Of a stretch of 64,000 bases of DNA, positions 24,704-33,058 are shown piece after piece. Source of the DNA: UKL13-2 sp036394575 (GTDB taxonomy: Bacteria; Pseudomonadota; Gammaproteobacteria; Burkholderiales; Usitatibacteraceae); contig DASWEY010000016.1 of assembly GCA_036394575.1 (NCBI GenBank), forward strand, positions 29,398-93,397, written 5' to 3'. The translations under genes and the position numbers were made by a program. The first letter of the stretch is position 1; every line of letters begins with the position of its first letter. The notes below the pieces were generated by a model. The model saw only the letters and a program-made list of their open reading frames with translations, ran no database searches and was not told where the DNA came from.

Positions 24704-25657
24704 TCAGGCCCGCATCGTCGGCCGCATACGGCCCTCATCGATTCGCAGCGCGCCAATTTTCAGCAGATCACTCAGCATCGCCTCGGCCAGCGCCTCAAAA
24801 TCAAGGTGCAGAAAACGTTCGCTCAGTTCGCCATAAACCGGCACGCGCGCGAGATAAGCCGGCAATTCGTCCACCGGCATGCTGCCCTTGTCGAGCAAGG
24901 CAAACACGAACAGGCCCTTCACCACATTGCGCGCATTCCTGGCCGGGTCGGCGGCCAGCGCCTTAAGCCGGCTGCGCGCAACAGAAAGTGCGGCGGCAAC
25001 GTCGCCGAACGGCGCGCCGTGGCCGGGAATGACCAGGCGCGGATTCAATGCCTCGATCGCATCCAGGGTGCTGAAAGCCGCATCGATAAAGACGTTTGAG
25101 CCGATGGCACCATGCGCGCCGGGCGAATCGCCCGGAAACACAAAGCCCATGCCGCGCTCCCACAGCGCATCGCCGGTAATCAGGATGCGTAGCTCGGCGC
25201 ACCAGAACATCAGCGCATCCATATCGTGACCGGGGGCGGCGATCGCTTCCCATTGCAACCCGGCCCCGGCAAACATATCGCCGGCATCGATGGTGTCGTC
25301 GAAGCGAAATTCCTCGGCGTACTGGTCCATCTGCGCCGACCAGCAGCTTTGCGCCGTCCACGGCACGATATGGCGGACCTCGCCCGCTGGAATGGTCACG
25401 CGACACCCGTAGCGTTCACGCAGCGCACGGTTGCCGCCCATATGGTCGCTATGGCAATGCGTGTTGATGAGCTGCGCCAGCGGTGCACCGTTCAATGCCT
25501 GCGCGACGGCTGCCAGCGTCTGCGTCGCGTGGCGGCCATAACCGCTGTCAATGAGCACACCACCCGTAGATGCGGTCAACACGATCTGGTTGCAGTTCAG
25601 CCAGCCGCGCTCGATGACGGTGACGCCGGGCTGCAATGGATGAAAGATCGCGGGCAT
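24704..25657 (-). CDS. Metallo-beta-lactamase fold hydrolase, 317 aa
   Basis: The zinc motif THCHSDHMGG (about residue 70) and later PGHDMDALMFW, ITGDALWERG and VIPGHGAPFG are the five conserved blocks of metallo-beta-lactamase fold hydrolases. It resembles SoxH-type and quinoprotein-relay metallohydrolases, without a signal peptide in this copy. An upstream in-frame TTG at 25672 is rejected in favour of ATG 25657. It is convergent with the DUF1499 gene. Substrate unknown. Confidence 0.82.
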   Translation of the reverse strand: MPAIFHPLQPGVTVIERGWLNCNQIVLTASTGGVLIDSGYGRHATQTLAAVAQALNGAPLAQLINTHCHSDHMGGNRALRERYGCRVTIPAGEVRHIVPWTAQSCWSAQMDQYAEEFRFDDTIDAGDMFAGAGLQWEAIAAPGHDMDALMFWCAELRILITGDALWERGMGFVFPGDSPGAHGAIGSNVFIDAAFSTLDAIEALNPRLVIPGHGAPFGDVAAALSVARSRLKALAADPARNARNVVKGLFVFALLDKGSMPVDELPAYLARVPVYGELSERFLHLDFEALAEAMLSDLLKIGALRIDEGRMRPTMRA

Positions 25658-25849
25658 GTATGAAATGGGCAATATTGTCCTGATGGTATCACCCGCGCAA
25701 CAGCCCGATCATCGGCGTACAAAGCACAGACGCCGCCGCGGTTTGCCGGTAAAATCCAGCGCCAAACCTTGCGGGCGATGACAGCGACAGCGCGCATCGG
25801 CCGCCGCCCGTCTCCCCGCACTTACCGGACCTTCAAATTGTCGAATCCC

Positions 25850-26986
25850 ATGTCCTCGCCTGCCCGCGGCCATTGCCGTTCATTACTGCTGTGCTGTTCA
25901 TTCTGCTGCGCATTTCTTCTGCCCGGCGGCGTCGCCGCGCAGACACCGAATTCCTCTGCTACGGAGGTGAAGCCCGCCGCCCCCAGCCTCTCGCGGTGTG
26001 ATGGCAGCACCGGCATTGCCGGCATCAAGCGCTATCCTGAGACTTTCACCTTCAAGCTCGAGAACGACCTCTTCGCCGGCACCGACGCCGACTATACCAA
26101 TGGCATCAAGCTCTCCTGGGTGTCGGCCAATGTGCAGGATTACTCGAACGATCCCTGCCTGCCGCAATGGGTGCGCGGCATCAACCGCACGCTCGAGTTC
26201 GTCGACCGCGGCAGCTATGCCTCGCGCAATATGAGCATCAGCCTCGGCCAGTCGATGTTCACGCCCAAGAACCCCGACCTGAACCCGCCCGACCCCAAGG
26301 ACCGCCCCTATGCCGGCTGGCTGTATCTCGGCCTCGGCTACAACGCCCGCGGCGCCGATTTCATGCGCACCTATGAACTCAATCTCGGCGTGGTCGGCCC
26401 GGCTGCACTGGGCCGCCAGTCGCAGGACCTGATCCACGATGCGCGCGATATCAAGCGATTTGAAGGCTGGGAGCACCAGCTCGGCAATGAACTGGGTGTG
26501 CAGCTGATTTCCGAGCGCAAGGACAAATGGACTTCGACGCCAGGACTTTTCGGACTCTCGGTCGACGCCATCACCCACTACGGCGCCAGCCTCGGCAATG
26601 TGGCCACCTATGCCAACGTGGGTGGTGAAGTGCGCATCGGCTTCTACCTGCCCGACGACTTCGGCACCTCCTCGATTCGCCCCGGGGGCGACAATGCCGC
26701 CCCATTTTTTGACCGTGACCGCCGCGGTAGCTCCTCCACCGGACTGCATATTTTCGCCTCGGTCGACGCTCGCGCCGTGGCGCGCAATATTTTTCTCGAC
26801 GGCAACACCTTCCGCGACAGCCCGCATGTCGAAAAAAAGACCTTGGTCGCCGATTCCGCGCTGGGTGTGGCCTGGATCTGGAAAACCGGCAAGATCGCCT
26901 ACGCCCACTATCTGCGCACCAAGGAATTCAAGGGACAGGAGAAGCCGCAGGCGTTTGGGTCGATTACCTTGAGTTTGAATTTCTGA
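25850..26986 (+). CDS. LpxR-like outer-membrane lipid A deacylase, 378 aa
   Basis: A signal peptide (SLLLCCSFCCAFLLPGGVAAQ) is followed by TFKLENDLFAGTDADYTNGIKLSW, the hallmark of the LpxR/DUF2219 beta-barrel family. DRPYAGWLYLGLGY and GWEHQLGNELGVQL follow, and the C-terminal strand GSITLSLNF ends in Phe. LpxR removes the 3'-acyloxyacyl group of lipid A in the outer membrane and can lower endotoxicity. Residues matching the known catalytic Asn, Asp and Ser/Thr region (END...YTNG) are present. ATG 25850 is chosen because the signal peptide begins there. Confidence 0.88.
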   Translation: MSSPARGHCRSLLLCCSFCCAFLLPGGVAAQTPNSSATEVKPAAPSLSRCDGSTGIAGIKRYPETFTFKLENDLFAGTDADYTNGIKLSWVSANVQDYSNDPCLPQWVRGINRTLEFVDRGSYASRNMSISLGQSMFTPKNPDLNPPDPKDRPYAGWLYLGLGYNARGADFMRTYELNLGVVGPAALGRQSQDLIHDARDIKRFEGWEHQLGNELGVQLISERKDKWTSTPGLFGLSVDAITHYGASLGNVATYANVGGEVRIGFYLPDDFGTSSIRPGGDNAAPFFDRDRRGSSSTGLHIFASVDARAVARNIFLDGNTFRDSPHVEKKTLVADSALGVAWIWKTGKIAYAHYLRTKEFKGQEKPQAFGSITLSLNF

Positions 26987-27026
26987 TTGCGATATTCGAT
27001 ACGGAAATATGTCGATTGCATAATGG

Positions 27027-27042
27027 TAACGTTTAAGTTACT
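27027..27042. promoter_or_regulatory. Palindrome upstream of toxin-antitoxin genes
   Basis: GTAAC-GTTTAA-GTTAC lies ten bases before the toxin ATG at 27052, in an AT-rich stretch. Antitoxins of this type usually repress their own operon by binding such a dyad. Assignment is by position only. Confidence 0.5.
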
Positions 27043-27051
27043 ATTAAAACG

Positions 27052-27438
27052 ATGAAAATCCGGGTCGAAGAGTACATTTGCGAGAACGAATCCAACCCGT
27101 ACCGTGCATGGTTCGAGAATCTGGACGTGCATGCGGCGGCGAAAGTCGCGACAGCACTCTTGCGTCTGGAACTGGGCAATACGTCCAATGTGAAATGGTT
27201 CGGAGGAATAGGCGAATATCGAGTCGACTGGGGCCCCGGGTATCGAATTTACCTGGCTAAAGACGGCGATTCATTAGTGATCTTATTTGGCGGTGGAACG
27301 AAAAAAGGTCAGCAGGCGGATATCGATCGATCAAAAGCGCTCCATCAGGAATATAAAGCGCGCAAGAAAATGATTACGACGCAAGAAATGAACGCCACAA
27401 AAGTTAAGGCAGTAAAAGCATCTAAAGGAAAAAGGTAA
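27052..27438 (+). CDS. RelE/ParE-superfamily toxin of the 'addiction module killer' type, 128 aa
   Basis: The core NPYRAWFENLDVHAAAKVATALLRLE, then GIGEYRVDWGPGYRIYLAKDGDSLVILFGGGTKKGQQADI, fits the HigB-like/Gp49 killer group. In that group Arg, Tyr and Lys residues in the G-x-G-Y-R-I-Y and GGxKKxQ regions are conserved. Such toxins cleave mRNA at the ribosome. The C-terminus carries an extra basic tail (about residues 100-128). The toxin precedes the antitoxin, as in higBA-type loci, with a gap of five bases. Confidence 0.88.
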   Translation: MKIRVEEYICENESNPYRAWFENLDVHAAAKVATALLRLELGNTSNVKWFGGIGEYRVDWGPGYRIYLAKDGDSLVILFGGGTKKGQQADIDRSKALHQEYKARKKMITTQEMNATKVKAVKASKGKR

Positions 27439-27443
27439 TCGAT

Positions 27444-27758
27444 ATGGCACTGACACGCGATTTCAAGCAAACCGTCGTCGAACGCGCGCAACGCGACCCG
27501 GCTTTCGGCAAAGCGCTTCTCGATGAAGCCGCTACGCTGTTCCTCAATGGTGAGCCTGATACAGCACGCTTGATACTTCGGGATCTGGTCAATGCGACCG
27601 TTGGTTTCGAGGGACTCGCGGCGGTAACCGATAAACCGAGCAAGAGCCTGCACCGCATGTTGTCCGAACATGGCAACCCCAGCATGGATAACCTGGCCGC
27701 CATTTTCGGCGCGGTGCGCGAGAATCTTGGGGTCAAGATTCAGGTGAAGACGGCCTGA
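27444..27758 (+). CDS. HigA-like antitoxin with Xre-type DNA-binding helix-turn-helix, 104 aa
   Basis: The N-terminal part (VVERAQRDPAFGKALLDEAATLFLNGE) and the helix-turn-helix GLAAVTDKPSKSLHRMLSEHGNPSMDNLAAIF are typical of the antidote partner of the killer protein upstream. It neutralises the toxin and represses the operon. The ribosome site AAAGGAAAAAGG ends the toxin gene. The pair is a stand-alone stabilisation module beside a possible nuclease gene. Confidence 0.88.
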   Translation: MALTRDFKQTVVERAQRDPAFGKALLDEAATLFLNGEPDTARLILRDLVNATVGFEGLAAVTDKPSKSLHRMLSEHGNPSMDNLAAIFGAVRENLGVKIQVKTA

Positions 27759-27838
27759 TTTTTTGCTGAGTTCGCGAATATTTCAAAAAAAAATCCACCG
27801 ACTCTAAGTGTTCTCGCGATTCTAAACTTCGATTTTCT

Positions 27839-28432
27839 ATGGCCACCAAAGAAGACATTCTTGAGCAACTCGTTGAGGAGTTTCTCCTTCATAAGGGTTA
27901 CTTTGTGCGCCATAACGTTAAGTTTCTCCCTCGCAAAGATCATCCAGATTTCATTTCAAACCAAGATTCAAATCACAGTGACATTGATGCAATCGGTTAC
28001 CACCCTATGCTCAATGGGGCGGAGCGCGTCTGGGCGGTGAGTTGCAAGAGCTGGCAAGGCGGGTTCGAGCCGGCGGCTGAACTACGAAATATTCGGGAAA
28101 AACGGGTCGTGCGTGGCCGCGATGCATGGAAAGGTTTTCGAGAACTCGTTGTCCCCAAATGGTCTGAGGCCTTTGTCGAAGCGGTTGAAGCAGCAACGGG
28201 ACAAAAAGAATTTATCTACGTCTTGGCAGTAACAAAGGTTGTGGGGGAAAAGAGTGTTTGGGAGGCAAATGAAGATTTTGCACGCGCACTGCACGGCAAT
28301 CCAATTCGAGTTGTCGAATTGAAAGATTTGCTTCGCGCCATTTATCCCGCATTGAACACAACGCTCGCTGGTACCGAGGTAGGACGTATGCTCCAATTGT
28401 TCAAGGCGACCGGTATCAAAATTGATTCCTAA
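27839..28432 (+). CDS. Hypothetical protein with restriction-endonuclease-like (PD-(D/E)XK) features, 197 aa
   Basis: The N-terminus KEDILEQLVEEFLLHKGYFV is followed by SDIDAIGYHPMLNG and then VWAVSCKSWQGGFEP. The layout Asp-x-Asp...strand...x-C-K resembles the catalytic core of Mrr-like and other PD-(D/E)XK nucleases, but the usual Asp/Glu two residues before Lys is Ser here. Activity is therefore uncertain. A less GC-rich composition than most neighbours and a location after a toxin-antitoxin pair suggest acquired DNA. No methylase partner is present. The role could be DNA or RNA repair rather than defence. Confidence 0.6.
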   Translation: MATKEDILEQLVEEFLLHKGYFVRHNVKFLPRKDHPDFISNQDSNHSDIDAIGYHPMLNGAERVWAVSCKSWQGGFEPAAELRNIREKRVVRGRDAWKGFRELVVPKWSEAFVEAVEAATGQKEFIYVLAVTKVVGEKSVWEANEDFARALHGNPIRVVELKDLLRAIYPALNTTLAGTEVGRMLQLFKATGIKIDS

Positions 28433-28625
28433 CCAAATGAAGGGCGAATCCCTAAATGTAGGATGCATATCGCGGTATCCCAACGCAACTTTCCCAACAT
28501 ATTGAATGCTGTTGCACACCTCCGCGCACCAACCGACGCAATCGCTATTCAAGCGGCCCCAACACCCTTCCCGGCTATAATTTCGGCCTCGTGCAAATCT
28601 GCACCCTCCTATTCAAAGCAAATCC

Positions 28626-29393
28626 ATGCAAATCCAAAATCACACCTTCCTCATCGCCGGTGGCGGCTCGGGCTTGGGCGCGGCGACTGCCCGTCTGCTC
28701 GTCGCCAATGGCGGCAATGTCGTGCTGGCCGATGTCAACAAGGCCGCCGGCGAAAAAATGGCGGCGGAGTTCGGCGCCAAGGCCAAATTCATTGAAACCA
28801 ATGTAACGTCCGAGGCCAGCGTGCAGACTACGGTTGATCTGTGCATCTCGGCTTTCGGCGGCATTCATGGCGCCGTCAATTGCGCGGGTGTGGCCCCAGG
28901 CGAACGCGTAGTCGGCAAGAGCGGGCCGCATTCCCTGGTCAATTTCACGCGCACCATCAATATCAACCTGATCGGCACCTTCAACGTCATTCGCCTGGCG
29001 GCCAATGCGATGTCGACTTCTGCGCCGAACGCGTCCGGTGAGCGCGGCGTGATCATCAATACCTCGTCGGTGGCCTCGTTCGAAGGCCAGATCGGCCAGG
29101 CCGGTTATGCCGCCTCCAAGGCCGGCGTCAACGGCATGACCCTGCCGATCGCCCGTGAGCTGGCCAAGTTCGGTATCCGCGTCATGACCATCGCCCCGGG
29201 GATTTTCGATACACCGATGCTTGCCGGCATGTCCGAGGAAATCCGCGCCTCTCTAGGCGCGCAGGTGCCGTTCCCGCCGCGCCTCGGCCGGCCGGATGAA
29301 TACGCGGCCCTGGCCAAACACATCATCGAGAACGAGGTGCTGAACGGCGAAGTGATCCGGCTGGATGGCGCCATCAGAATGGGCGCAAAATAG
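28626..29393 (+). CDS. SDR-family 3-hydroxyacyl-CoA dehydrogenase type 2 (HSD10-like), 255 aa
   Basis: The NAD-binding motif GGGSGLG and catalytic YAASK (after NTSSVASFEGQIGQAG) identify a short-chain dehydrogenase. The C-terminus HIIENEVLNGEVIRLDGAIRM is that of the HSD10/2-methyl-3-hydroxybutyryl-CoA dehydrogenase group, which works in isoleucine and short-chain acyl-CoA oxidation. It opens a long plus-strand run of branched-chain amino acid genes, with liuA 59 bases downstream. Substrate preference is inferred from context. Confidence 0.85.
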   Translation: MQIQNHTFLIAGGGSGLGAATARLLVANGGNVVLADVNKAAGEKMAAEFGAKAKFIETNVTSEASVQTTVDLCISAFGGIHGAVNCAGVAPGERVVGKSGPHSLVNFTRTININLIGTFNVIRLAANAMSTSAPNASGERGVIINTSSVASFEGQIGQAGYAASKAGVNGMTLPIARELAKFGIRVMTIAPGIFDTPMLAGMSEEIRASLGAQVPFPPRLGRPDEYAALAKHIIENEVLNGEVIRLDGAIRMGAK

Positions 29394-29452
29394 CGTCTGC
29401 AACAAAAATACCAAGCGCCCGCTGGCGGCACCGCGATTGAGGACAAGACAAT

Positions 29453-30619
29453 ATGATTTTCGATACCCATATCACCGACGATACCGACGCCCTGCGCGAT
29501 ACCGTCAAACGCATGTGCGATGCGGAGCTGGCGCCGCGCGCCGCGCAGATCGACCATGACAACGCCTTTCCGATGGACATGTGGAAAAAGTTGGGTGACC
29601 TCGGCCTGCTCGGCATTTCGGTGGCCGAAGAGTACGGCGGCACCGGCATGGGCTACCTGGCGCATACCGTGGCGATGGAAGAAGTGTCGCGCGCCTCGGC
29701 CTCGGTGGGCCTGGCCTATGGCGCGCATTCCAATCTGTGCGTGAACAATCTTTACTTGAACGGCACGGAGGCGCAGAAGAACAAATATCTGCCCAAGCTG
29801 TGCTCGGGCGATTTCGTCGGCGCGCTGGCGATGTCCGAGCCCGGCGCCGGCTCCGACGTGGTCGGCTCGATGAGCTGCCGTGCCGAGAAAAAAGGCGACC
29901 GTTATATCGCCAATGGCAACAAGATGTGGATCACCAACGGCCCGCACGCCGATGTGCTGATTGTCTACATGCGCACCGCGCCGAAGGAAATGGGCTCGAA
30001 AGCGATGACCGCGTTCATCATCGAAAAAGGCATGAAGGGTTTCAGTACCGCACAGAAGCTCGACAAGCTCGGCATGCGTGGCTCGGACACCTGCGAGCTG
30101 GTATTTGAAGACTGCGAGATCCCGGCGGAGAACGTGCTCGGCAGCGTCAACGGCGGCTCGAAGGTGCTGATGAGCGGCCTTGACACCGAACGCACCGTGC
30201 TTTCCGGCGGGCCGATCGGCATCATGCAGGCGGCGATGGATATCGTGCTGCCCTATCTGCACCAGCGCAAACAGTTCGGCCAGGCCATCGGCACTTTCGG
30301 CCTGATGCAGGGCAAGGTGGCGGACATGTATGTGGCCCTGCAGTCCTCGCGCGCCTTCACCTATCGCGTCGCCGAGATGCTCGATCAGGGCCGCGGCCGC
30401 GCCGCGCGCAAGGATGCGGCGGCCTGCATTTTGTACGCCTCGGAATCCGCTGTGAAAGTGGCACTGGAAGCCATTCAAACCCTGGGCGGCAATGGCTATA
30501 TCAATGAATACCCGGCCGGTCGTTTGCTGCGCGATGCGAAGCTGTATGACATTGGGGCCGGAACAAATGAAATTCGCAGAATGTTGATTGGCCGAGAGTT
30601 GTTTGGCGAATCGGCTTGA
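29453..30619 (+). CDS. liuA: Isovaleryl-CoA dehydrogenase, 388 aa
   Basis: The flavoprotein oxidises isovaleryl-CoA to 3-methylcrotonyl-CoA in leucine breakdown and gives electrons to ETF. Acyl-CoA dehydrogenase motifs AMSEPGAGSDV and MWITNGPHADV are present. The catalytic glutamate is in the IVD-specific place, GLDTERTVLSGGPIGIMQA (about residue 245). The position used by other family members is a glycine (DIGAGTNEIRR), which separates it clearly from short- and medium-chain enzymes. The ATG start follows an AGGAC site. It fits with liuB, liuC and liuD downstream, although those are separated from it by other genes. Confidence 0.95.
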   Translation: MIFDTHITDDTDALRDTVKRMCDAELAPRAAQIDHDNAFPMDMWKKLGDLGLLGISVAEEYGGTGMGYLAHTVAMEEVSRASASVGLAYGAHSNLCVNNLYLNGTEAQKNKYLPKLCSGDFVGALAMSEPGAGSDVVGSMSCRAEKKGDRYIANGNKMWITNGPHADVLIVYMRTAPKEMGSKAMTAFIIEKGMKGFSTAQKLDKLGMRGSDTCELVFEDCEIPAENVLGSVNGGSKVLMSGLDTERTVLSGGPIGIMQAAMDIVLPYLHQRKQFGQAIGTFGLMQGKVADMYVALQSSRAFTYRVAEMLDQGRGRAARKDAAACILYASESAVKVALEAIQTLGGNGYINEYPAGRLLRDAKLYDIGAGTNEIRRMLIGRELFGESA

Positions 30620-30622
30620 ATT

Positions 30623-30728
30623 CGTCGTTCCCACGCAGGTGGGAACCCAGTGACTCTGCCTTTGATTTTGAAATTTATTTTGATTATTAACCTAACGCCG
30701 CTGGATTCCCGCCTTCGCGGGAATGACG
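30623..30728. repeat. Inverted pair of REP-like elements (CGTC..TTCC..CCAG family)
   Basis: The left unit is 30623-30650 and the right, inverted unit 30701-30728; each is 28 bases with its own small palindrome (TTCCCACGCAGGTGGGAA and ATTCCCGCCTTCGCGGGAAT). The pair sits between liuA and the thiolase gene. A second pair of the same family is at 40496-40580. The layout is like bacterial REP doublets. Confidence 0.8.
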
Positions 30729-30746
30729 GCGCAAAAGGAGTTCACC

Positions 30747-31937
30747 ATGGCTGGGTCCGTTGCTGAATCTGTCGTAATAGTCGCCGCAAAGCGCACCCCC
30801 ATCGGCAGCATGAACGGGCAGTTGCTGCCGCTCAGCTCGCCGCAGCTCGCCTCGACCGCGATCCGGGCGGCAGTAGCGCAATCCGGCCTGAGGGTGGAAG
30901 ACATCACCGAGGCCATCATCGGCTGCGTATTGCCGGCCGGCCTCGGCCAGGCGCCCGCGCGCCAGGCCGTGCTGGGCGCCGATCTGCTCAAGTCCACCGC
31001 CTGTTCCACCATCAACAAGGTCTGCGGCTCGGGCATGAAGAGCGTGATGATCGCCTATGACGCGATCCTGGCCGGCTCGGCCAGCGTGATCGTCGCCGGC
31101 GGCATGGAATCGATGTCGAACGCGCCCTACCTGTTGCCGAAAGCGCGCCAGGGCTTCCGTTACGGCCATGTGAAATGCCTCGACCATATGGCTTTCGACG
31201 GACTGGAAAACGCCTACGACGGCAAGGCCATGGGTACTTTCGCCGATGCCACCGCCGTCAAGTACGGCTTCACCCGCGAGATGCAGGATGCCTATGCCGC
31301 CGAGAGCGTCAAGCGCGCCCAGACCGCCGTGACCAGCGGCGCCTTCAAGGCGGAAATCGCCGGCGTCACCGTCAAAGGCAAGGCGGGCGATGTGGTGCTC
31401 GACACCGATGAGCCGCCGGGCCAGTGCAAGCCGGAAAAAATCCCGACCCTGAAGCCGGCGTTCGCCAAGGACGGCACCGTCACCGCCGCCTCGTCGTCGT
31501 CGATTTCCGACGGCGCCGCGATCCTGATCGTGATGAAGGAATCCGAGGCCAAGGCCCGCGGCCTGAAGCCGATCGCCCGCATCGTCGGCCACGCCTCGAA
31601 TGCGCATGAGCCGGAATGGTTCACCACCGCCCCGGTAGGCGCCATCGACAAGCTGCACAAGAAACTGGGCTGGGGTCCGGACAATGTCGATCTTTACGAA
31701 ATCAACGAAGCCTTCGCCGTGGTGACGATGGCGGCGATGCACGACCTGAAACTGCCGCACGCCAAGGTGAATGTGAACGGCGGCGCCTGCGCACTGGGCC
31801 ACCCGATCGGCGCCTCCGGTGCGCGCCTGATCGTGACGCTGTTGCATGCGCTGAAGGCACGCGGCGGCAAGCGTGGTATCGCCTCCCTGTGCATCGGCGG
31901 TGGCGAAGCGACGGCGCTCGCAGTCGAAATGATCTAA
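30747..31937 (+). CDS. Acetyl-CoA acetyltransferase (thiolase), 396 aa
   Basis: The thiolase start VVIVAAKRTPIGSMNGQL is followed by the nucleophile Cys in INKVCGSGMKS (about residue 90), NGGACALGHPIGASGAR with the catalytic His, and the C-terminal Cys motif ASLCIGGGEATA. It cleaves acetoacetyl-CoA or 2-methylacetoacetyl-CoA with CoA. In this neighbourhood it may finish isoleucine breakdown or use acetoacetate from leucine. I choose ATG 30747, with AAGGAG upstream, over an in-frame ATG at 30723 that lies within a REP-like unit. Confidence 0.93.
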   Translation: MAGSVAESVVIVAAKRTPIGSMNGQLLPLSSPQLASTAIRAAVAQSGLRVEDITEAIIGCVLPAGLGQAPARQAVLGADLLKSTACSTINKVCGSGMKSVMIAYDAILAGSASVIVAGGMESMSNAPYLLPKARQGFRYGHVKCLDHMAFDGLENAYDGKAMGTFADATAVKYGFTREMQDAYAAESVKRAQTAVTSGAFKAEIAGVTVKGKAGDVVLDTDEPPGQCKPEKIPTLKPAFAKDGTVTAASSSSISDGAAILIVMKESEAKARGLKPIARIVGHASNAHEPEWFTTAPVGAIDKLHKKLGWGPDNVDLYEINEAFAVVTMAAMHDLKLPHAKVNVNGGACALGHPIGASGARLIVTLLHALKARGGKRGIASLCIGGGEATALAVEMI

Positions 31938-31942
31938 AAACG

Positions 31943-32008
31943 AAACTCCAGCACTGGCGCGGCTCTCCGGGCAAAAATGCCTCAAACACCGCGCCAATGC
32001 TGGAGTTT
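31943..32008. repeat. Palindromic intergenic element, copy B (66 bases)
   Basis: Arms AAACTCCAGCACTGGCGCGG (31943-31962) and CCGCGCCAATGCTGGAGTTT (31989-32008) pair over 20 bases with one mismatch. The loop is TCTCCGGGCAAAAATGCCTCAAACA-like. It begins five bases after the thiolase stop. It shares its core with the copies at 21314, 40606, 49840 and 60164, but has its own outer arms. Confidence 0.85.
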
Positions 32009-32026
32009 GCACTTTTGAAAGCCCCA

Positions 32027-32713
32027 ATGAAAACCGCACTCATCATCAGCGCCTCGCGCGGCCTTGGTCTTGAATTTGTCCGCCAGTATCGTGCCGATGG
32101 CTGGAATGTGATCGCCACCGTGCGCGATCTCGACAAGGCCGCCGCACCGAAGGCGCTAGGCGCCGAAGTGTTCCCGCTCGATGTCACCAGGGCCGAGGAT
32201 TTTCCGCGTCTCGGTTCGCATATCGAACCGCTGACCATCGATGTCTGCATTTATGTTTCCGGCGTTTACGGCCCGCGTACCGAGGGTGTCAGTGCACCGT
32301 CCAGCCACGCCTTCGATGAAGTGATGCACGCCAATGTGCTCGGCGCCATGCGCGCCATTCCGGCGCTTACCCCGCATCTTCATCGCAGCAAGGGTACCTT
32401 CGCCTTTGTCTCCAGCCTGATGGGCTCGATCGGCAAAATGGGCTCGACCAGCGGCACCCTGTACCGTGCCAGCAAGGCGGCGCTCAATGCTGTGGTCAAA
32501 TCGGCATCGCTGGAGTGGGGCCCGCAGGGCGTGACCGTGTTCGTGATGCACCCGGGTTGGGTAAAGACCGATATGGGCGGCGCCGGCGCCGACCTGGAAC
32601 CGGCCGTGAGCATCGCCGGCATGCGCCAGGTGATCGCCTCGGCAGCGGCAGCCGGCGACAGCAATGGCAACGGCAAATTCTTCAATTACGACGGAGCGAT
32701 CATTCCATGGTGA
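32027..32713 (+). CDS. SDR-family oxidoreductase, 228 aa
   Basis: The motif IISASRGLG, then DVCIYVSGVYGP, and the catalytic pair in YRASKAALN mark a short-chain dehydrogenase of the classical type. The closest visible style is the carbonyl-reductase/CsgA-like group (SGVYGPRTEG, MHPGWVKTDMGG). The substrate is unknown. An upstream in-frame extension into the thiolase gene is rejected; ATG 32027 directly follows the palindromic element. The stop overlaps the start of the lipoprotein gene by seven bases. Confidence 0.85.
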   Translation: MKTALIISASRGLGLEFVRQYRADGWNVIATVRDLDKAAAPKALGAEVFPLDVTRAEDFPRLGSHIEPLTIDVCIYVSGVYGPRTEGVSAPSSHAFDEVMHANVLGAMRAIPALTPHLHRSKGTFAFVSSLMGSIGKMGSTSGTLYRASKAALNAVVKSASLEWGPQGVTVFVMHPGWVKTDMGGAGADLEPAVSIAGMRQVIASAAAAGDSNGNGKFFNYDGAIIPW

Positions 32714-32970
32714 GCATCTTGCGGCAAGCGGCAATCCTCCTGGCCCTCGCGCTTGCGGGCCTGTCCCTGGGCGCCTGCGGCAAGAAGGCCGAGCCCGCCA
32801 AGACCGCCGAGGAGCGCGCCGCCGAGAAAGCCGCCAACGATAAAGCGGTGCGTGGCAACGCGGTCTGGGGAACACAGGTGCAGGCGCTCGACAAGGCCAA
32901 GGGCGTACAGGCCACCGTCGACCAGCAGGCCGAAGACGCGCGCAAAAAAATCGAAGACAGCAGCAAATAG
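32707..32970 (+). CDS. Small putative lipoprotein, 87 aa
   Basis: The signal LRQAAILLALALAGLSLGAC has the lipobox L-G-A-C with Cys at about residue 24. The remainder is a charged, Lys/Ala/Glu-rich helical stretch with NAVWGTQVQALDKAKGVQATVDQQAEDARKKI. No known domain is recognised. ATG 32707 overlaps the SDR stop codon, indicating translational coupling. It is probably anchored to an envelope membrane. The function is unknown. Confidence 0.72.
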   Translation: MVSILRQAAILLALALAGLSLGACGKKAEPAKTAEERAAEKAANDKAVRGNAVWGTQVQALDKAKGVQATVDQQAEDARKKIEDSSK

Positions 32971-33058
32971 CGGCGGACGGCATTCGTATGCCGCCCGATC
33001 ACCCTTGCGCCCTGCGGACACAATCCAAAACGGCGCAAAACAGCCAGAGAGAGTCACC

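Noticed and set aside
29105..30634. Long minus-strand open frame of 509 codons opposite liuA
   Set aside because: It mirrors the third-base GC bias of liuA and gives a low-complexity His/Arg/Gly-rich product with no family motifs.
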